Made by a program: the position numbers and the translations under genes. The notes under the pieces were generated by a model. The model saw only the letters and a list, made by a program, of their open reading frames with translations, did no database searches and had not been told where the DNA came from. Below are positions 38,950 through 48,045 of a DNA stretch of 64,000 nucleotides, piece after piece. The DNA comes from a virus. Within the stretch, counting starts at the first letter, position 1. Every line of letters begins with the position of its first letter. Location: positions 1 through 64,000 of IMG/VR virus record IMGVR_UViG_3300050014_000073. One strand, written 5' to 3'.

Positions 38950-39306
38950 ATGGCACAAGGAAGTCAGTATCACGTCAACGCCCGGGATAAAGACCGGGTC
39001 CAGTGTATGGCAGAGGGCGGAGTTCCAGAGACTCGGATTGCAGAAATCCTCGACATGGCTCCGAAGACCCTACGCAAGTATTACGGAAAGCTCATCAAGG
39101 ATTGTTTGGACGAAACCGTAGGCAAGATTGGTCACTCGATTGTCCAGAGAGCCTTAGATCTGAACTGCCGTGACGGGGCTTCCTGTGCAATGTTCTATCT
39201 CAAGACCCGAGGCAACAAGTACGGATGGTCCGAGAAGATTGGGTTTGATGACGCAGCTGCTAGCTTGATTAAGCGGGTCATTGGCGTGAAAGACGACGAA
39301 ATCTGA
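38950..39306 (+). CDS. terminase small subunit-like DNA-binding protein
   Basis: 118 residues. A helix-turn-helix, ETRIAEILDMAPKTLRKYY, is followed by an oligomerisation-type region (CAMFYLKTRGNKYGWSEK), as in small terminase subunits and related HTH proteins. Its place two genes before TerL supports a role in recognising the packaging site. The ATG at 38950 is used; an upstream TTG frame would run through the CRISPR repeat. Confidence 0.7.
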   Translation: MAQGSQYHVNARDKDRVQCMAEGGVPETRIAEILDMAPKTLRKYYGKLIKDCLDETVGKIGHSIVQRALDLNCRDGASCAMFYLKTRGNKYGWSEKIGFDDAAASLIKRVIGVKDDEI

Positions 39307-39323
39307 TCCAGGTTGGAAACCCT

Positions 39324-39716
39324 TTGCGTGAACATCGTGTTACTCACCCAACGTTCGGAGTTGTTACCTGGTTCGAAATCAAAGCTGGAACTGCTTCTCT
39401 TACCAAGTCTCTCAAAAAGCGGATTTGTAGCTGGTGCCTTAAGGAAGTTCATGGGTCTCGCCGGACACGTTGTGGAAGTAAGGAATGCGATGAGGCCTTG
39501 CACCGTGCGCAGCGTTATTCATATTGTCGAGGCATTCAGCTTCGTGAACACCGATTCTGCGAGTGTGGAGTACGCGGATCTGAAGTTGACCACGTTGTTC
39601 CAGTCAGTCTTGGTGGAACTGGTGACAAGAGCAACCTCCGTACTTTGTGTCGTGCCTGCCATAAGGTTGCAACTGCTTTGCTTCGCGCAATGAAATCCAA
39701 GTACAAGGCTATATAA
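39324..39716 (+). CDS. HNH homing-type endonuclease
   Basis: 130 residues, TTG start. Zinc Cys pairs (CSWC, CGSKEC, CECG, CRAC) frame the HNH core EVDHVVPVSLGGTGDKSNL. HNH genes next to terminase genes are frequent in phages, acting as homing nucleases or as packaging cofactors of TerL. Confidence 0.82.
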   Translation: MREHRVTHPTFGVVTWFEIKAGTASLTKSLKKRICSWCLKEVHGSRRTRCGSKECDEALHRAQRYSYCRGIQLREHRFCECGVRGSEVDHVVPVSLGGTGDKSNLRTLCRACHKVATALLRAMKSKYKAI

Positions 39717-39720
39717 AGCA

Positions 39721-41259
39721 GTGGCTGCTCTCGCTCAACCTCCGATCAAGAAGCAAAAGTGGATACCGAGGAAGGAATTTCTCAAGCAGATCCACGACCC
39801 TGCTTTTCAAGCACCTAAGGTTCAGTACATCGACTACGAACCGAGGGGCAACGTCAAGGAGATGTTCCGTCATAAGGAACGTGAGATTATCCTTGCAGGT
39901 CCGGCTGGAACAGGTAAGAGCCGAGGGGCTCTTGAGAAGCTTCATTGGATTTGTGAGAAGTATCCTCGCGCTCGCTGCCTCATGCTGCGCAAGACTCGTC
40001 GCAGTTTGACGCAGTCGGGTATTATTACGTATGAGCAGCGTGTTCTTCCCGCTCCCAACTACGTTCCGTTCCACGGTGGCGAACAAGCCTACATCTATCC
40101 GAACGGGAGCATCCTAGCAGTAGGAGGCCTTGACGATCCGAACAAGCTGTTCTCTTCGGATTGGGATGTCATCTTCGTCCAACAGACTGAGGAGTTGAAC
40201 TTAGGGGAATGGGAGAGCTTGCTCCGGTCTCTTCGTTCATGGAAGGTTCCATATCAGCAGGTCATTGGTGACTGTAACCCTGGGCCTCCTACCCATTGGA
40301 TTCTGTCCCGCAAGTCAGCGGGGTCCTGTACCTTTTTAGAGACGCGTCATGAAGACAATCCGGAACTGTGGAACGGCTACTGCCCGATGCACGGGAAGAT
40401 CGAACCGGAGTGGACCTGTCGAGGACGCGAATACATCTCGGTGCTTGACGCCTATACAGGAGTCCGGTTCCTTCGTCTCCGCAAAGGGATCTGGGCAGCT
40501 GCTGAAGGGATTGTCTATGAAGACGTCTGGGATGTAGCGGTTCACGTCATTGATCGCTTTGTCACAACTCCTTTAGATAAGGACCAGGTTCCTAAGAGCT
40601 GGCCACGCTATTGGGGCGTTGACTTTGGCTATACGAACCCCTTCGTCTGGAGCGCCTTTGCGGAAGACCCTGACGGACGTCTGTTCCGGTACAAAGAGAT
40701 CTACCGGACGAAGACTCTTGTTGAGGACCATGCCAAGCGGATTCTAGAAGTGACGCAGGACGAACCTAAGCCTCAGTGGATTGTCTGCGATACGGATGCT
40801 GAAGACCGCGCTACTTTAGAGAAGCATCTTGGGATGAAGACAGTCGGAGCTTGGAAGTCCGTCAGTCCTGGAATCCAGGCGGTCTCAACGCGCCTCAAGA
40901 TTGCCGGCGACGGGAAGCCTCGGTTGTTCTATCTTAAGAACTCTGTCGTGGACGTTGATCCTTTGCTCCTGGCGGAACATAAGCCAACTTGCACTGAAGA
41001 AGAGTACCCAGTATATGTTTGGGACACATCGAACAACCGGAAGCGCGGTGAAGAGCCTGTAAAGGAATTTGACCACGGGCAAGACTTGAGCCGGTACGTC
41101 ATAACTAAAAAAGATGACACTTCCGGCAAGAAGCCGAAGTTCTTTGCGATTGGTTCCGTGACGAAGACGGGTGGTTCAGGAGAAGGTGGCAGCTTGGCTC
41201 GTCCTTCGCCTTGGAGAATGGGTGGAGGAATCGGATTGGGAACGCGGTGGGGACAGTGA
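39721..41259 (+). CDS. terL: terminase large subunit
   Basis: 512 residues, GTG start. The N-terminal ATPase has Walker A AGPAGTGKSR and Walker B DVIFVQQTEEL. The C-terminal RNase H-like nuclease has GVDFGYTNP, CDTDAED and a late Asp. It cuts and pumps concatemeric DNA into the prohead through the portal at 51610. The gene order small subunit, HNH, large subunit is standard. Confidence 0.92.
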   Translation: MAALAQPPIKKQKWIPRKEFLKQIHDPAFQAPKVQYIDYEPRGNVKEMFRHKEREIILAGPAGTGKSRGALEKLHWICEKYPRARCLMLRKTRRSLTQSGIITYEQRVLPAPNYVPFHGGEQAYIYPNGSILAVGGLDDPNKLFSSDWDVIFVQQTEELNLGEWESLLRSLRSWKVPYQQVIGDCNPGPPTHWILSRKSAGSCTFLETRHEDNPELWNGYCPMHGKIEPEWTCRGREYISVLDAYTGVRFLRLRKGIWAAAEGIVYEDVWDVAVHVIDRFVTTPLDKDQVPKSWPRYWGVDFGYTNPFVWSAFAEDPDGRLFRYKEIYRTKTLVEDHAKRILEVTQDEPKPQWIVCDTDAEDRATLEKHLGMKTVGAWKSVSPGIQAVSTRLKIAGDGKPRLFYLKNSVVDVDPLLLAEHKPTCTEEEYPVYVWDTSNNRKRGEEPVKEFDHGQDLSRYVITKKDDTSGKKPKFFAIGSVTKTGGSGEGGSLARPSPWRMGGGIGLGTRWGQ

Positions 41260-41366
41260 ACGAGCAGAACCGCTTCCATAAGCATCATCGCGCCGTTCGG
41301 TTCTGTCTTCGTGTTATGGTTATCAGTCATCATCATTTCTGGGAAGAAAACAAAAGGAGAAAGCAT

Positions 41367-41684
41367 ATGAACAACTACAACGATGGACAGAATCTTTTGA
41401 TCCAAGTGGTCAATGTCGTCGATGTTTTCGGGCAACCGGCAGTATTGACTGTGGTCCCGTTCTGGAGTACTTCAGATGCAACGGTCTTCAATCCAGTTGC
41501 TGCTGCTGACGGTTTGTCAGCAACGGGAGTTGCCTTGAAGACCGGAACAGTGACTATCACTGCAACGACAACCGATCAGGGATCAGCGTCGGTTACGCTT
41601 CCTGTTGGAGCGGGCCAAGCGGTCAGTTTCCAGCTCCAGGTTAGTATAGTACCAGTGGCAACTACTCTCAATCCGATTGCCTAG
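41367..41684 (+). CDS. Ig-like (Big_2-type) domain protein, 105 aa
   Basis: One bacterial immunoglobulin-like domain: PFWSTSDATVFNP, then ADGLSATGVALKTGTVTITA. Ig-like domains decorate phage capsids and tails and bind surface glycans weakly. AAAAGGAGAAAGC supports the ATG at 41367. The upstream 107 nt after terL hold no gene. Confidence 0.75.
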   Translation: MNNYNDGQNLLIQVVNVVDVFGQPAVLTVVPFWSTSDATVFNPVAAADGLSATGVALKTGTVTITATTTDQGSASVTLPVGAGQAVSFQLQVSIVPVATTLNPIA

Positions 41685-41686
41685 AC

Positions 41687-41746
41687 CCTAAACCTGATCG
41701 CTACGGGTCGCTAGGACAGTCTGTAGACTCTGGATAGGTACTTTTC
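41687..41746 (+). promoter_or_regulatory. two-box element upstream of the 41785 gene
   Basis: A 32-nt block (41687-41718) identical to the reverse complement of 8541-8572, a 19-nt gap, then TAGGTACTTTTC (41735-41746). Candidate late promoter for the secreted-protein block. Confidence 0.6.
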
Positions 41747-41784
41747 TACGCCATAGTCAACGCTAGCCTTAAACGGTCTCTAAT

Positions 41785-42111
41785 ATGGGGACTTCATCCA
41801 CTAACAAAGGACCTGTCGCGGACGCCAAAGTCCCAATCGTTCCGGGCGTCTATCCTGTAAAGGATCTGATGCAGCGGATCGAGGAGACTAAAGAATCCAA
41901 GACTCCTTCCCCACCAATGTCAATGAAGTCCTCTCCACTTGCTGTGAAGTCTGCTTGGTACGAGATGGACTATCTTGTCAAGTATCGCGATCCGCTGCTG
42001 GCAGTTGGATTCGGATTGGTAGTTGTGGGAATCTTTCGTATCTATGTTCCAGCGGGGTTTGTGGTTCTGGGGCTAGGACTGACGGCAGCAAGTTTGTTCC
42101 TGTCGAAGTAG
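41785..42111 (+). CDS. small membrane protein, 108 aa
   Basis: Pro/Lys/Ser-rich N-terminal half, then two hydrophobic segments (LLAVGFGLVVVGIFRIYV and GFVVLGLGLTAASLF). First gene after a promoter element; function unknown, a holin-like role is possible but unproved. Confidence 0.65.
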   Translation: MGTSSTNKGPVADAKVPIVPGVYPVKDLMQRIEETKESKTPSPPMSMKSSPLAVKSAWYEMDYLVKYRDPLLAVGFGLVVVGIFRIYVPAGFVVLGLGLTAASLFLSK

Positions 42112-42118
42112 AGGAGAA

Positions 42119-42472
42119 ATGAAAATGAAACTTCGTTCAATCTTGTTGGTTCTGTTCCTGAGCATTGCAAGCGCCCAGGGACTTCTTGCTCCTGTCAGTA
42201 TCCCGGACATCTCGGGGACGGGATCAGCCGTTGCAATCGCAGCGTCAGGAACAGTAGTCCGCTTCTGTCAGCTCGTTGCTCCTTCGACGAACACGAACAA
42301 CGTTCGTTGGGGAGACTCAGCGATTACGACGTCACGAGGATCAATCATTGCTCCTGGAGGAGGACAGTTCATTCCTCCTGGCGGAGTTGGTTCTCCTTAC
42401 ACGATTGACCTTGGTCATTGGTACGTTCTGGTTCAGTCAGGCGACTATCTGACAGAGACTTGCGCGAAGTAA
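42119..42472 (+). CDS. secreted protein with Sec signal peptide, 117 aa
   Basis: Signal MKLRSILLVLFLSIASAQ, then a small beta-rich domain with Gly-Gly turns (APGGGQFIPPGGVG). Unrecognised. AGGAGAAATG precedes the start. First of a run of signal-peptide proteins. Confidence 0.65.
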   Translation: MKMKLRSILLVLFLSIASAQGLLAPVSIPDISGTGSAVAIAASGTVVRFCQLVAPSTNTNNVRWGDSAITTSRGSIIAPGGGQFIPPGGVGSPYTIDLGHWYVLVQSGDYLTETCAK

Positions 42473-42485
42473 GGAGAGTACTACA

Positions 42486-44003
42486 ATGAAACGACTTCTT
42501 CTTCTTGTACTTCTTCCACTCGGACTATTTGCGCAGTACGTGCCGGGGAGCAGATCGTTCACCGCGCTCACTGGCGGTGCTACCAGCACGGCCACGGGCG
42601 GCGCAACCACGATCAACGGCCTGTACGTGGTCACCGACACTGGAACGGCCAACACCTACACGTCGGCAGTGGACGCGAGCGCCCCGGCCCTAGCAGACGG
42701 CATTCTCATCGACTTCGTGGCTGTTCATGCGAGCACCGGAGCCTCCACGTTTGCGTATCAGGGTGGGTCGGCCCGAGCCATTGTGGACCAGACCGAAACC
42801 GCGCTTACGTCGGGTATGATTCCAGTGGGGCACGTCTTACTGAAATACAAGGCGACGGGAACGAAGTGGATCTTGCTCGACGCATTGAATCAAAGTACGA
42901 CCGCCAACGCGGGGACGGCCACGACAGCGGCGAACCTCAGCGGAACGCCTGCCTTACCCAATGGGACCACTGCGACCACACAATCTCAGGCAGACGGCAC
43001 GACCAAGCTGGCGACCACGGCCTATGTGGATACTGGATTGGGCGGCAAGGCCGCGTCGGGTGCTTCCACGTCCGTCAATTCTCAAACATGCGCACTCGGC
43101 GGATCTTGCACCGTGACCGTTACACCGACCGGGGCTGGACTCAGCAACGTCACCAACGATACCCAAACCAAAGCGGCAGTCGTGCCTAACACCGCGCCAT
43201 CTGCTGGGCAGATTCTTGTGGGCAACGCGGGCGGGTCGGCCTACGCTCCTGTGTCGGTGAGTGGATGCACTCTCACAAGTACCGGGGAGCTGTCATGTAG
43301 CGGTTTGCAATGCCTCGACACCGGCGCGGTTAACGCGATCACCTGCACTCAGGCGGGCGTGACAGCTTACGCTGCCGGGCTCCAACTGACCGTTACCCCC
43401 TTGCATACAAATACCGGCGCAGCCACTTTGACTGTGAACTCGCTGGCATCTTTACCCGTGCAGCGCAATGGGGCGGCGTTGACAGGTGGCGACTACCTGA
43501 TCGGCCAGCCGGTCACAGTTATCTGCGGTCTGACGGCGTGCCAGATAGGGGGATCTGGCCCGTGGTCCGACGATGGCTCGACGATCAGCGCGGCGAGTGG
43601 GAGGAGCGTAGCGATACCGACTGCGTTGCCTGGAGCGTTGCCCACAACGACGGGAGGCAGCGGAGTGCTTGTCCCGGTTCTGATCTCCACCTCTGGGCCT
43701 GTATCGCCCGTCGCCACGGGTTTTTACATCAACAACGCGAGCAGGGCGCTCACCTACACACTGCCCGCCATCACATCGGCTAACGTCGGCCTTCAGGTTT
43801 GCGTCCGCAACGCTGTCACCAAGACGGGCGCAATCACGCTTACAGCACCAGCATCCACGTATATTGACGTTTCCGGTGCGGTGGGCAGCGCAGCGGGAAC
43901 GCTGGTAAGCGGTGGCGCGCTGGGGGATGCAGCGTGTGTGGTGGCGGTTGATACGACGCATTACTACGCTTTTATCGGCGTGGGGACTTGGAATAATAAC
44001 TAG
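42486..44003 (+). CDS. tail-fibre-like protein with Sec signal peptide, 505 aa
   Basis: Signal MKRLLLLVLLPLGLFAQ. The body has phage-fibre-like repeats, for example TAANLSGTPALPNGTT and TTKLATTAYVDTGLGGKA, and Thr/Ala/Gly-rich beta sequence. These repeats occur in fibres and collar proteins; a cleavable signal on such a protein is unusual. It may be exported by the infected cell rather than built into the virion. Confidence 0.65.
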   Translation: MKRLLLLVLLPLGLFAQYVPGSRSFTALTGGATSTATGGATTINGLYVVTDTGTANTYTSAVDASAPALADGILIDFVAVHASTGASTFAYQGGSARAIVDQTETALTSGMIPVGHVLLKYKATGTKWILLDALNQSTTANAGTATTAANLSGTPALPNGTTATTQSQADGTTKLATTAYVDTGLGGKAASGASTSVNSQTCALGGSCTVTVTPTGAGLSNVTNDTQTKAAVVPNTAPSAGQILVGNAGGSAYAPVSVSGCTLTSTGELSCSGLQCLDTGAVNAITCTQAGVTAYAAGLQLTVTPLHTNTGAATLTVNSLASLPVQRNGAALTGGDYLIGQPVTVICGLTACQIGGSGPWSDDGSTISAASGRSVAIPTALPGALPTTTGGSGVLVPVLISTSGPVSPVATGFYINNASRALTYTLPAITSANVGLQVCVRNAVTKTGAITLTAPASTYIDVSGAVGSAAGTLVSGGALGDAACVVAVDTTHYYAFIGVGTWNNN

Positions 44004-44005
44004 CC

Positions 44006-46351
44006 ATGCGAAAACTCTCTATTCTCACTCTGCTGGTGTTAGCCGGATCTCTCGCCGCGCAGATCCTTGCACCGATTGTGGCCGGCGGCCCTCAGTGCTG
44101 CACCTACTATATCTCAAACACAGGCTCTGACTCAGCCAACGGCCTCACGCCTACAACTGCAAAGCAAACTATCGCAGCGGTCAATGCACTTACACTCTTG
44201 CCAGGTCAGTCGGTCGGTTTCAAGCGCGGCGGCACGTGGCGCGAGACGCTGACGCCGGGGCAGAGCGGCGCGGCGGGGAGCCCGATCACGTTCGGGTCGT
44301 ATGGGAGCGGAGCGCAGCCAATCATCAACGGGGCGGACGTATTTACTCCCTGGACTTCTCAGGCAGTTGGCGCTAGCGGTAATGTAGCTAAGGCCGACAT
44401 GAGGTTGAGTACAATCTCAGGGACGGCGTTCGTGGATTTTGGCGCGGCGGGCTCCCTGACTCCATACCTGGGATCTACATTGGTAATCACTGACAGCGCA
44501 GGAAAACATCTTACGGGCTACATTAAAGCCGCTGGGTCAAGTGAGACCCTTGGCACAACCGAGTACGTCCCCAATACCGCGTTTTCCAACACGTCTAATG
44601 TCTGGACAAGCAACGCCAACATGGCAACCTCAAGCGGTACGGGTTACGGCGGCAGCAACGCCCTTCAGGTAACCACCACGGCCGGATTTGGGTCTGCCCA
44701 TGAGAGCTTGACTACCTCGGCGGGAATGTTGATAAAGAGTTCTGCGTACCTGAAAGTGGGGACTGGATCAAGCGGCCAAAAACTTGAAATCACTGATACC
44801 GCATACGGATCTCTTGCGGTGACTGCTTGGGTTGCTCCCGCCAACTGGACACAGTACGTTCTCTACGCTACCTCGGGAGTAACGAACCAAGTCGGCAATC
44901 AGTATTACTCCAACTACAACAACGGTACGATGTCGCAGTACTCGGTGCCAAGTAGCAAACAGGTTATCACACCGAGCGCCACGGGCGTGACGATTACTTC
45001 TACTGCGGGCGGCTCTACCTATGCGTGGGCATCAGAGGAATCGGGGTTTAATCGCAACGACACAACCTATTCGTATGCGATCACCAGCAGCACGGTCTAT
45101 TACATTTCCTACACGACGGCCCCAACGCAAGTCTTTGAGGACGGCAGTCGCCTATCTCAGAATGTGACTTCTTACGCTTCCCTTGTGCCTGGACAATGGT
45201 ATCTGGATATGGTAGCCACCAAGATTTGGGTACGGCTGACCGGAGACGATGCCCCATCTAACGGGCACACCATTCAGGCCAGCCAGCGGGCAATGGCTAT
45301 TGACATTGGCGATGGCAACGCCTACGCGGGGGTGAGCTACATCACCGTGCAGGGAATCCATGCCACAATGTCAAACGGCGGCTATGGCAACATTGGGCTG
45401 GTTCACGCCGCGACGAACCACGTAATTATATCCGGGGTAACATCCGACTACAGCGCCAATGACGGGATCAAGATAAGCTCCACGGTTGAGGGCGGGGATA
45501 TCAACATCACCGGCAATGTCAGCAACAATAACCTGGGCATCGGGGTCAGCACTAATCAGTACTCGGGGGCATCGCTTGGGCACGAAGTCTACATTCAGTA
45601 CAACAATGTTTCCGCCAATCAAGCGGATGGCATCGAAACCTATGGGAATTACGCGATCATTCAGTACAACACCGTCCACGATAGCGGCACGACCTCGACC
45701 GACTGCATCGGCATTCACATTTATTCCGCGAGCGGTTCCGATGGGCTTGGGCAACACAACATTATTCGATACAATACGGTCTACAATCAGATGTCAAACG
45801 GTTTCGATGGTTCCGGCATAGAGACTGACCACTACGCGGCTAACAACTCACTGTATGGAAATGTGATTTACAACAACCAAGGTCCATGCATCGACCTGTG
45901 GGACAGTGCCTCTGTGCTGGTTTACAACAACACCTGCTACGGAAATTTGCGGAACCCGGCTTTCCCCGGAGGGCACGGCGAAATCGTCCTCGGTCAAGCT
46001 CTAGGGCTGACTAACAACATCACGGTGGAGAACAATATCACCTACCCCACAAGCTCAGGCGCGTATTCGATTTACATTGACGCGACGACGGCTGCAAAGA
46101 CCCTGGCATTCGTCCACAATCTTTGGTACGATCCGTCAAACTCGGATTGGTGGTATGCGGGGTCTGCCGGGAGTACGCTCGCGGCGTGGAACTCCCAAAC
46201 ATTCGCAGGGTCGGACTTGTATGGTAACCCGCTGATGGTCGCTCCCGCTAGTGCAAACTTCCTGCTACAGCCCACTTCCCCGGCCCTAGCCGCTGGTGTC
46301 TTCATCCCCGGCGTGAGCACGGCGAATCCGCCGAACATTGGAGCCAAATGA
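44006..46351 (+). CDS. secreted right-handed beta-helix protein (pectate-lyase-like), 781 aa
   Basis: Signal MRKLSILTLLVLAGSLAAQ, an N-terminal YISNTGSDSANGLTP motif typical of polysaccharide-lyase-like beta-helix proteins, an inserted carbohydrate-binding-like region (about 190-300), and parallel beta-helix coils in the C-terminal half (NNISVN-type Asn ladders such as IQYNTVHDSG and NNSLYGNVIYNNQG). It probably degrades or binds a polysaccharide. Follows the fibre-like gene by 2 nt. Confidence 0.75.
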   Translation: MRKLSILTLLVLAGSLAAQILAPIVAGGPQCCTYYISNTGSDSANGLTPTTAKQTIAAVNALTLLPGQSVGFKRGGTWRETLTPGQSGAAGSPITFGSYGSGAQPIINGADVFTPWTSQAVGASGNVAKADMRLSTISGTAFVDFGAAGSLTPYLGSTLVITDSAGKHLTGYIKAAGSSETLGTTEYVPNTAFSNTSNVWTSNANMATSSGTGYGGSNALQVTTTAGFGSAHESLTTSAGMLIKSSAYLKVGTGSSGQKLEITDTAYGSLAVTAWVAPANWTQYVLYATSGVTNQVGNQYYSNYNNGTMSQYSVPSSKQVITPSATGVTITSTAGGSTYAWASEESGFNRNDTTYSYAITSSTVYYISYTTAPTQVFEDGSRLSQNVTSYASLVPGQWYLDMVATKIWVRLTGDDAPSNGHTIQASQRAMAIDIGDGNAYAGVSYITVQGIHATMSNGGYGNIGLVHAATNHVIISGVTSDYSANDGIKISSTVEGGDINITGNVSNNNLGIGVSTNQYSGASLGHEVYIQYNNVSANQADGIETYGNYAIIQYNTVHDSGTTSTDCIGIHIYSASGSDGLGQHNIIRYNTVYNQMSNGFDGSGIETDHYAANNSLYGNVIYNNQGPCIDLWDSASVLVYNNTCYGNLRNPAFPGGHGEIVLGQALGLTNNITVENNITYPTSSGAYSIYIDATTAAKTLAFVHNLWYDPSNSDWWYAGSAGSTLAAWNSQTFAGSDLYGNPLMVAPASANFLLQPTSPALAAGVFIPGVSTANPPNIGAK

Positions 46352-46461
46352 AACCCCTTCTCATCCTCTTGCTCTGCGCTCCGGCGTGGGGCACAAACAC
46401 CCAATCGCTGGCGGAAGCGGAGCAGCGGGCGGCAGATTTCGATGTAGCAGGAGACTTATGA
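46348..46461 (+). CDS. tiny secreted peptide, 37 aa
   Basis: MKPLLILLLCAPAWGTNTQS: a signal peptide followed by a short acidic tail. ATGA overlaps on both sides. May be the remnant of a larger exported protein. Confidence 0.45.
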   Translation: MKPLLILLLCAPAWGTNTQSLAEAEQRAADFDVAGDL

Positions 46462-46595
46462 AACGATCCGTTATCTTCTTGGTATTCGCAGCAATCGCGG
46501 CGGGGAATCCGCGCCCGGCCTCCGGCTCTTGGGACATCGGGGCGTATCAGTACGTGGCCGCTCCAGCATCCAACCTGCTGGCGGTGAGGCGGTAA
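46458..46595 (+). CDS. signal peptide joined to a beta-helix C-terminal tail, 45 aa
   Basis: MKRSVIFLVFAAIAAGN followed by SGSWDIGAYQYV, the end motif (DIGAYEY) of many secreted beta-helix proteins. The 781-aa protein upstream lacks this ending, so the short gene looks like a shuffled C-terminal remnant. Confidence 0.5.
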   Translation: MKRSVIFLVFAAIAAGNPRPASGSWDIGAYQYVAAPASNLLAVRR

Positions 46596-46760
46596 TGGCC
46601 CAAAACGACGCGGTGAGGATGGGCAGGGGTAAGCCCGGTGAAGCGTAGCGCACGGAAAGCCAAAATGATCGAATCCTCTGGTAGGTGTTTAATTGTGAAG
46701 TATAAGGTGGCAAAACAGATTTGCAATTTGGAGCAAAGAGTCAAAGAACTGGAGAATAAA

Positions 46761-47042
46761 ATGGCAACATTTGCAGCAGACTTGGCGGCCTTGCAGGCTG
46801 TCGTGACGAAGATGACGGGCGACTTGACCGCGATTGCGTCAGGTATCTCAAACCTAGTAACGGAAGTAGCTACGCTTACCAGCGAACTGGCGTCGGGAAG
46901 CATTACTCCAGCTCAGCAAGATGCGCTGGACACGGTTACAGCATCCCTCGCCTCTCTGGGGGTGACTGCCGACGCCGCTGTAGCTAGTCTTCCAGCTTCC
47001 TCAGCTCCCCCAGTGCCTGCACCTCCCGCCCCGCCCGCTTAG
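46761..47042 (+). CDS. coiled-coil protein with Pro-rich tail, 93 aa
   Basis: Heptad-type sequence (LAALQAVVTKMTGDLTAIAS) then PAPPAPPA at the end. GGAG lies before ATG 46761; the coiled coil actually starts upstream (ICNLEQRVKELENK), so a GTG at 46695 may be the true start. Typical of small trimeric accessory proteins; role unknown. Confidence 0.55.
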   Translation: MATFAADLAALQAVVTKMTGDLTAIASGISNLVTEVATLTSELASGSITPAQQDALDTVTASLASLGVTADAAVASLPASSAPPVPAPPAPPA

Positions 47043-47053
47043 GAGTGGTATAT

Positions 47054-47740
47054 ATGCGGCGGTTGATTCCATTTCTTCTGCTGGCGTCTGGTTCACTCAT
47101 GGCACAGACGCCAGTAGGGCCTGGGCAGGTTGGCACGATGTACTGCATGGCTGTTCAACGGGCAGTCTGTGTGCTTCCGCCTGCTAACTGCCCGCCAGCA
47201 CAGGTGCAGACGTATTGCTATCAGTATCCCGCAAACCCAACTTGGGTGCTGGTTCATAACTCTATCGACAGTCTTCCTGCTAGCGGCGGATCGTTGACGG
47301 TCTCGTTTAATTGGGCGAGTGACCTCATCACTTGGTATTTTGTCTTGTCCGGCCCGGGCGATGGCGGAGGCACTGTAACTGCGCCAGCAGCCTTGGAATG
47401 GGAATACACGGCTGACCAAGATCCTATCCAGTATGGAATCTTCGGTCCGTTGACTTCCGCCGCTTGCGTCAGTACGCTTTGCACAGTCTACACGGACGCC
47501 TACGGCGCTGACATGATGGTGGGGATCGGGGCTTATCCAGCGGGAGTCAGCGGGCCGAGTTCGTTGGTCATTTTAGCTGGGTCCACTACGGCGCAGTTCA
47601 CTATTGTGTTTGCGGGCACTCCGGTAGTGGTAAGTCCTACAGTGACAAATTGGAACTATGGGGCGCTGCCGGGAAGCAATATGCTTTATACCCCTGGGCC
47701 AAACTTCCAGCCTACAGTATGGATGGGTGGAGTAAATTGA
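47054..47740 (+). CDS. secreted protein with Sec signal peptide, 228 aa
   Basis: Signal MRRLIPFLLLASGSLMAQ, four Cys in the first 60 mature residues and a beta-rich body. Unrecognised; probably exported and disulfide-bonded. A GTG at 47045 would add three residues. Confidence 0.6.
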   Translation: MRRLIPFLLLASGSLMAQTPVGPGQVGTMYCMAVQRAVCVLPPANCPPAQVQTYCYQYPANPTWVLVHNSIDSLPASGGSLTVSFNWASDLITWYFVLSGPGDGGGTVTAPAALEWEYTADQDPIQYGIFGPLTSAACVSTLCTVYTDAYGADMMVGIGAYPAGVSGPSSLVILAGSTTAQFTIVFAGTPVVVSPTVTNWNYGALPGSNMLYTPGPNFQPTVWMGGVN

Positions 47741-48045
47741 AGAACATTCGTACCTGTGTTAAGTGTGGCCATCCGTTTCCTGCTTTTCAGCGTGAATCGA
47801 AATGTCAGCCTTGTAAGCAAGTTCCTGGCACGGTAGTTTGTCCCCCAGGAAGGGAGATGGGGATATTGGCGCTGCTTGAAACTGGAGCGACCAATAAAGA
47901 GATTGGCGCCGCACTGGCTCTTACTAAGGGGGCTATCAAGCAGTATATAATGGGTCTGCGTGTAAAATACCAATGCAAGAATCGCACAGACCTCGCGGTA
48001 CACTTTGCGACTGGAACGCTTCTTAAGGAGAACACCAATGCATAA
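47719..48045 (+). CDS. LuxR-type HTH protein with zinc ribbon, 108 aa
   Basis: N-terminal CVKCGHPF...CQPC zinc ribbon, then a GerE/LuxR helix-turn-helix: GREMGILALLETGATNKEIG, LTKGAIKQYIMGLRVKY, RTDLAVHF. Probably a DNA-binding regulator, odd inside a block of exported proteins. The start may instead be TTG 47737, which overlaps the upstream stop and has GGAG before it. Confidence 0.75.
   Translation: MDGWSKLKNIRTCVKCGHPFPAFQRESKCQPCKQVPGTVVCPPGREMGILALLETGATNKEIGAALALTKGAIKQYIMGLRVKYQCKNRTDLAVHFATGTLLKENTNA

Noticed and set aside
41211-41366. N-terminal extension of the Ig-like protein over the terminase end
   Set aside because: The extension overlaps terL and lacks domain-like sequence; the ATG at 41367 has a strong GGAG site.
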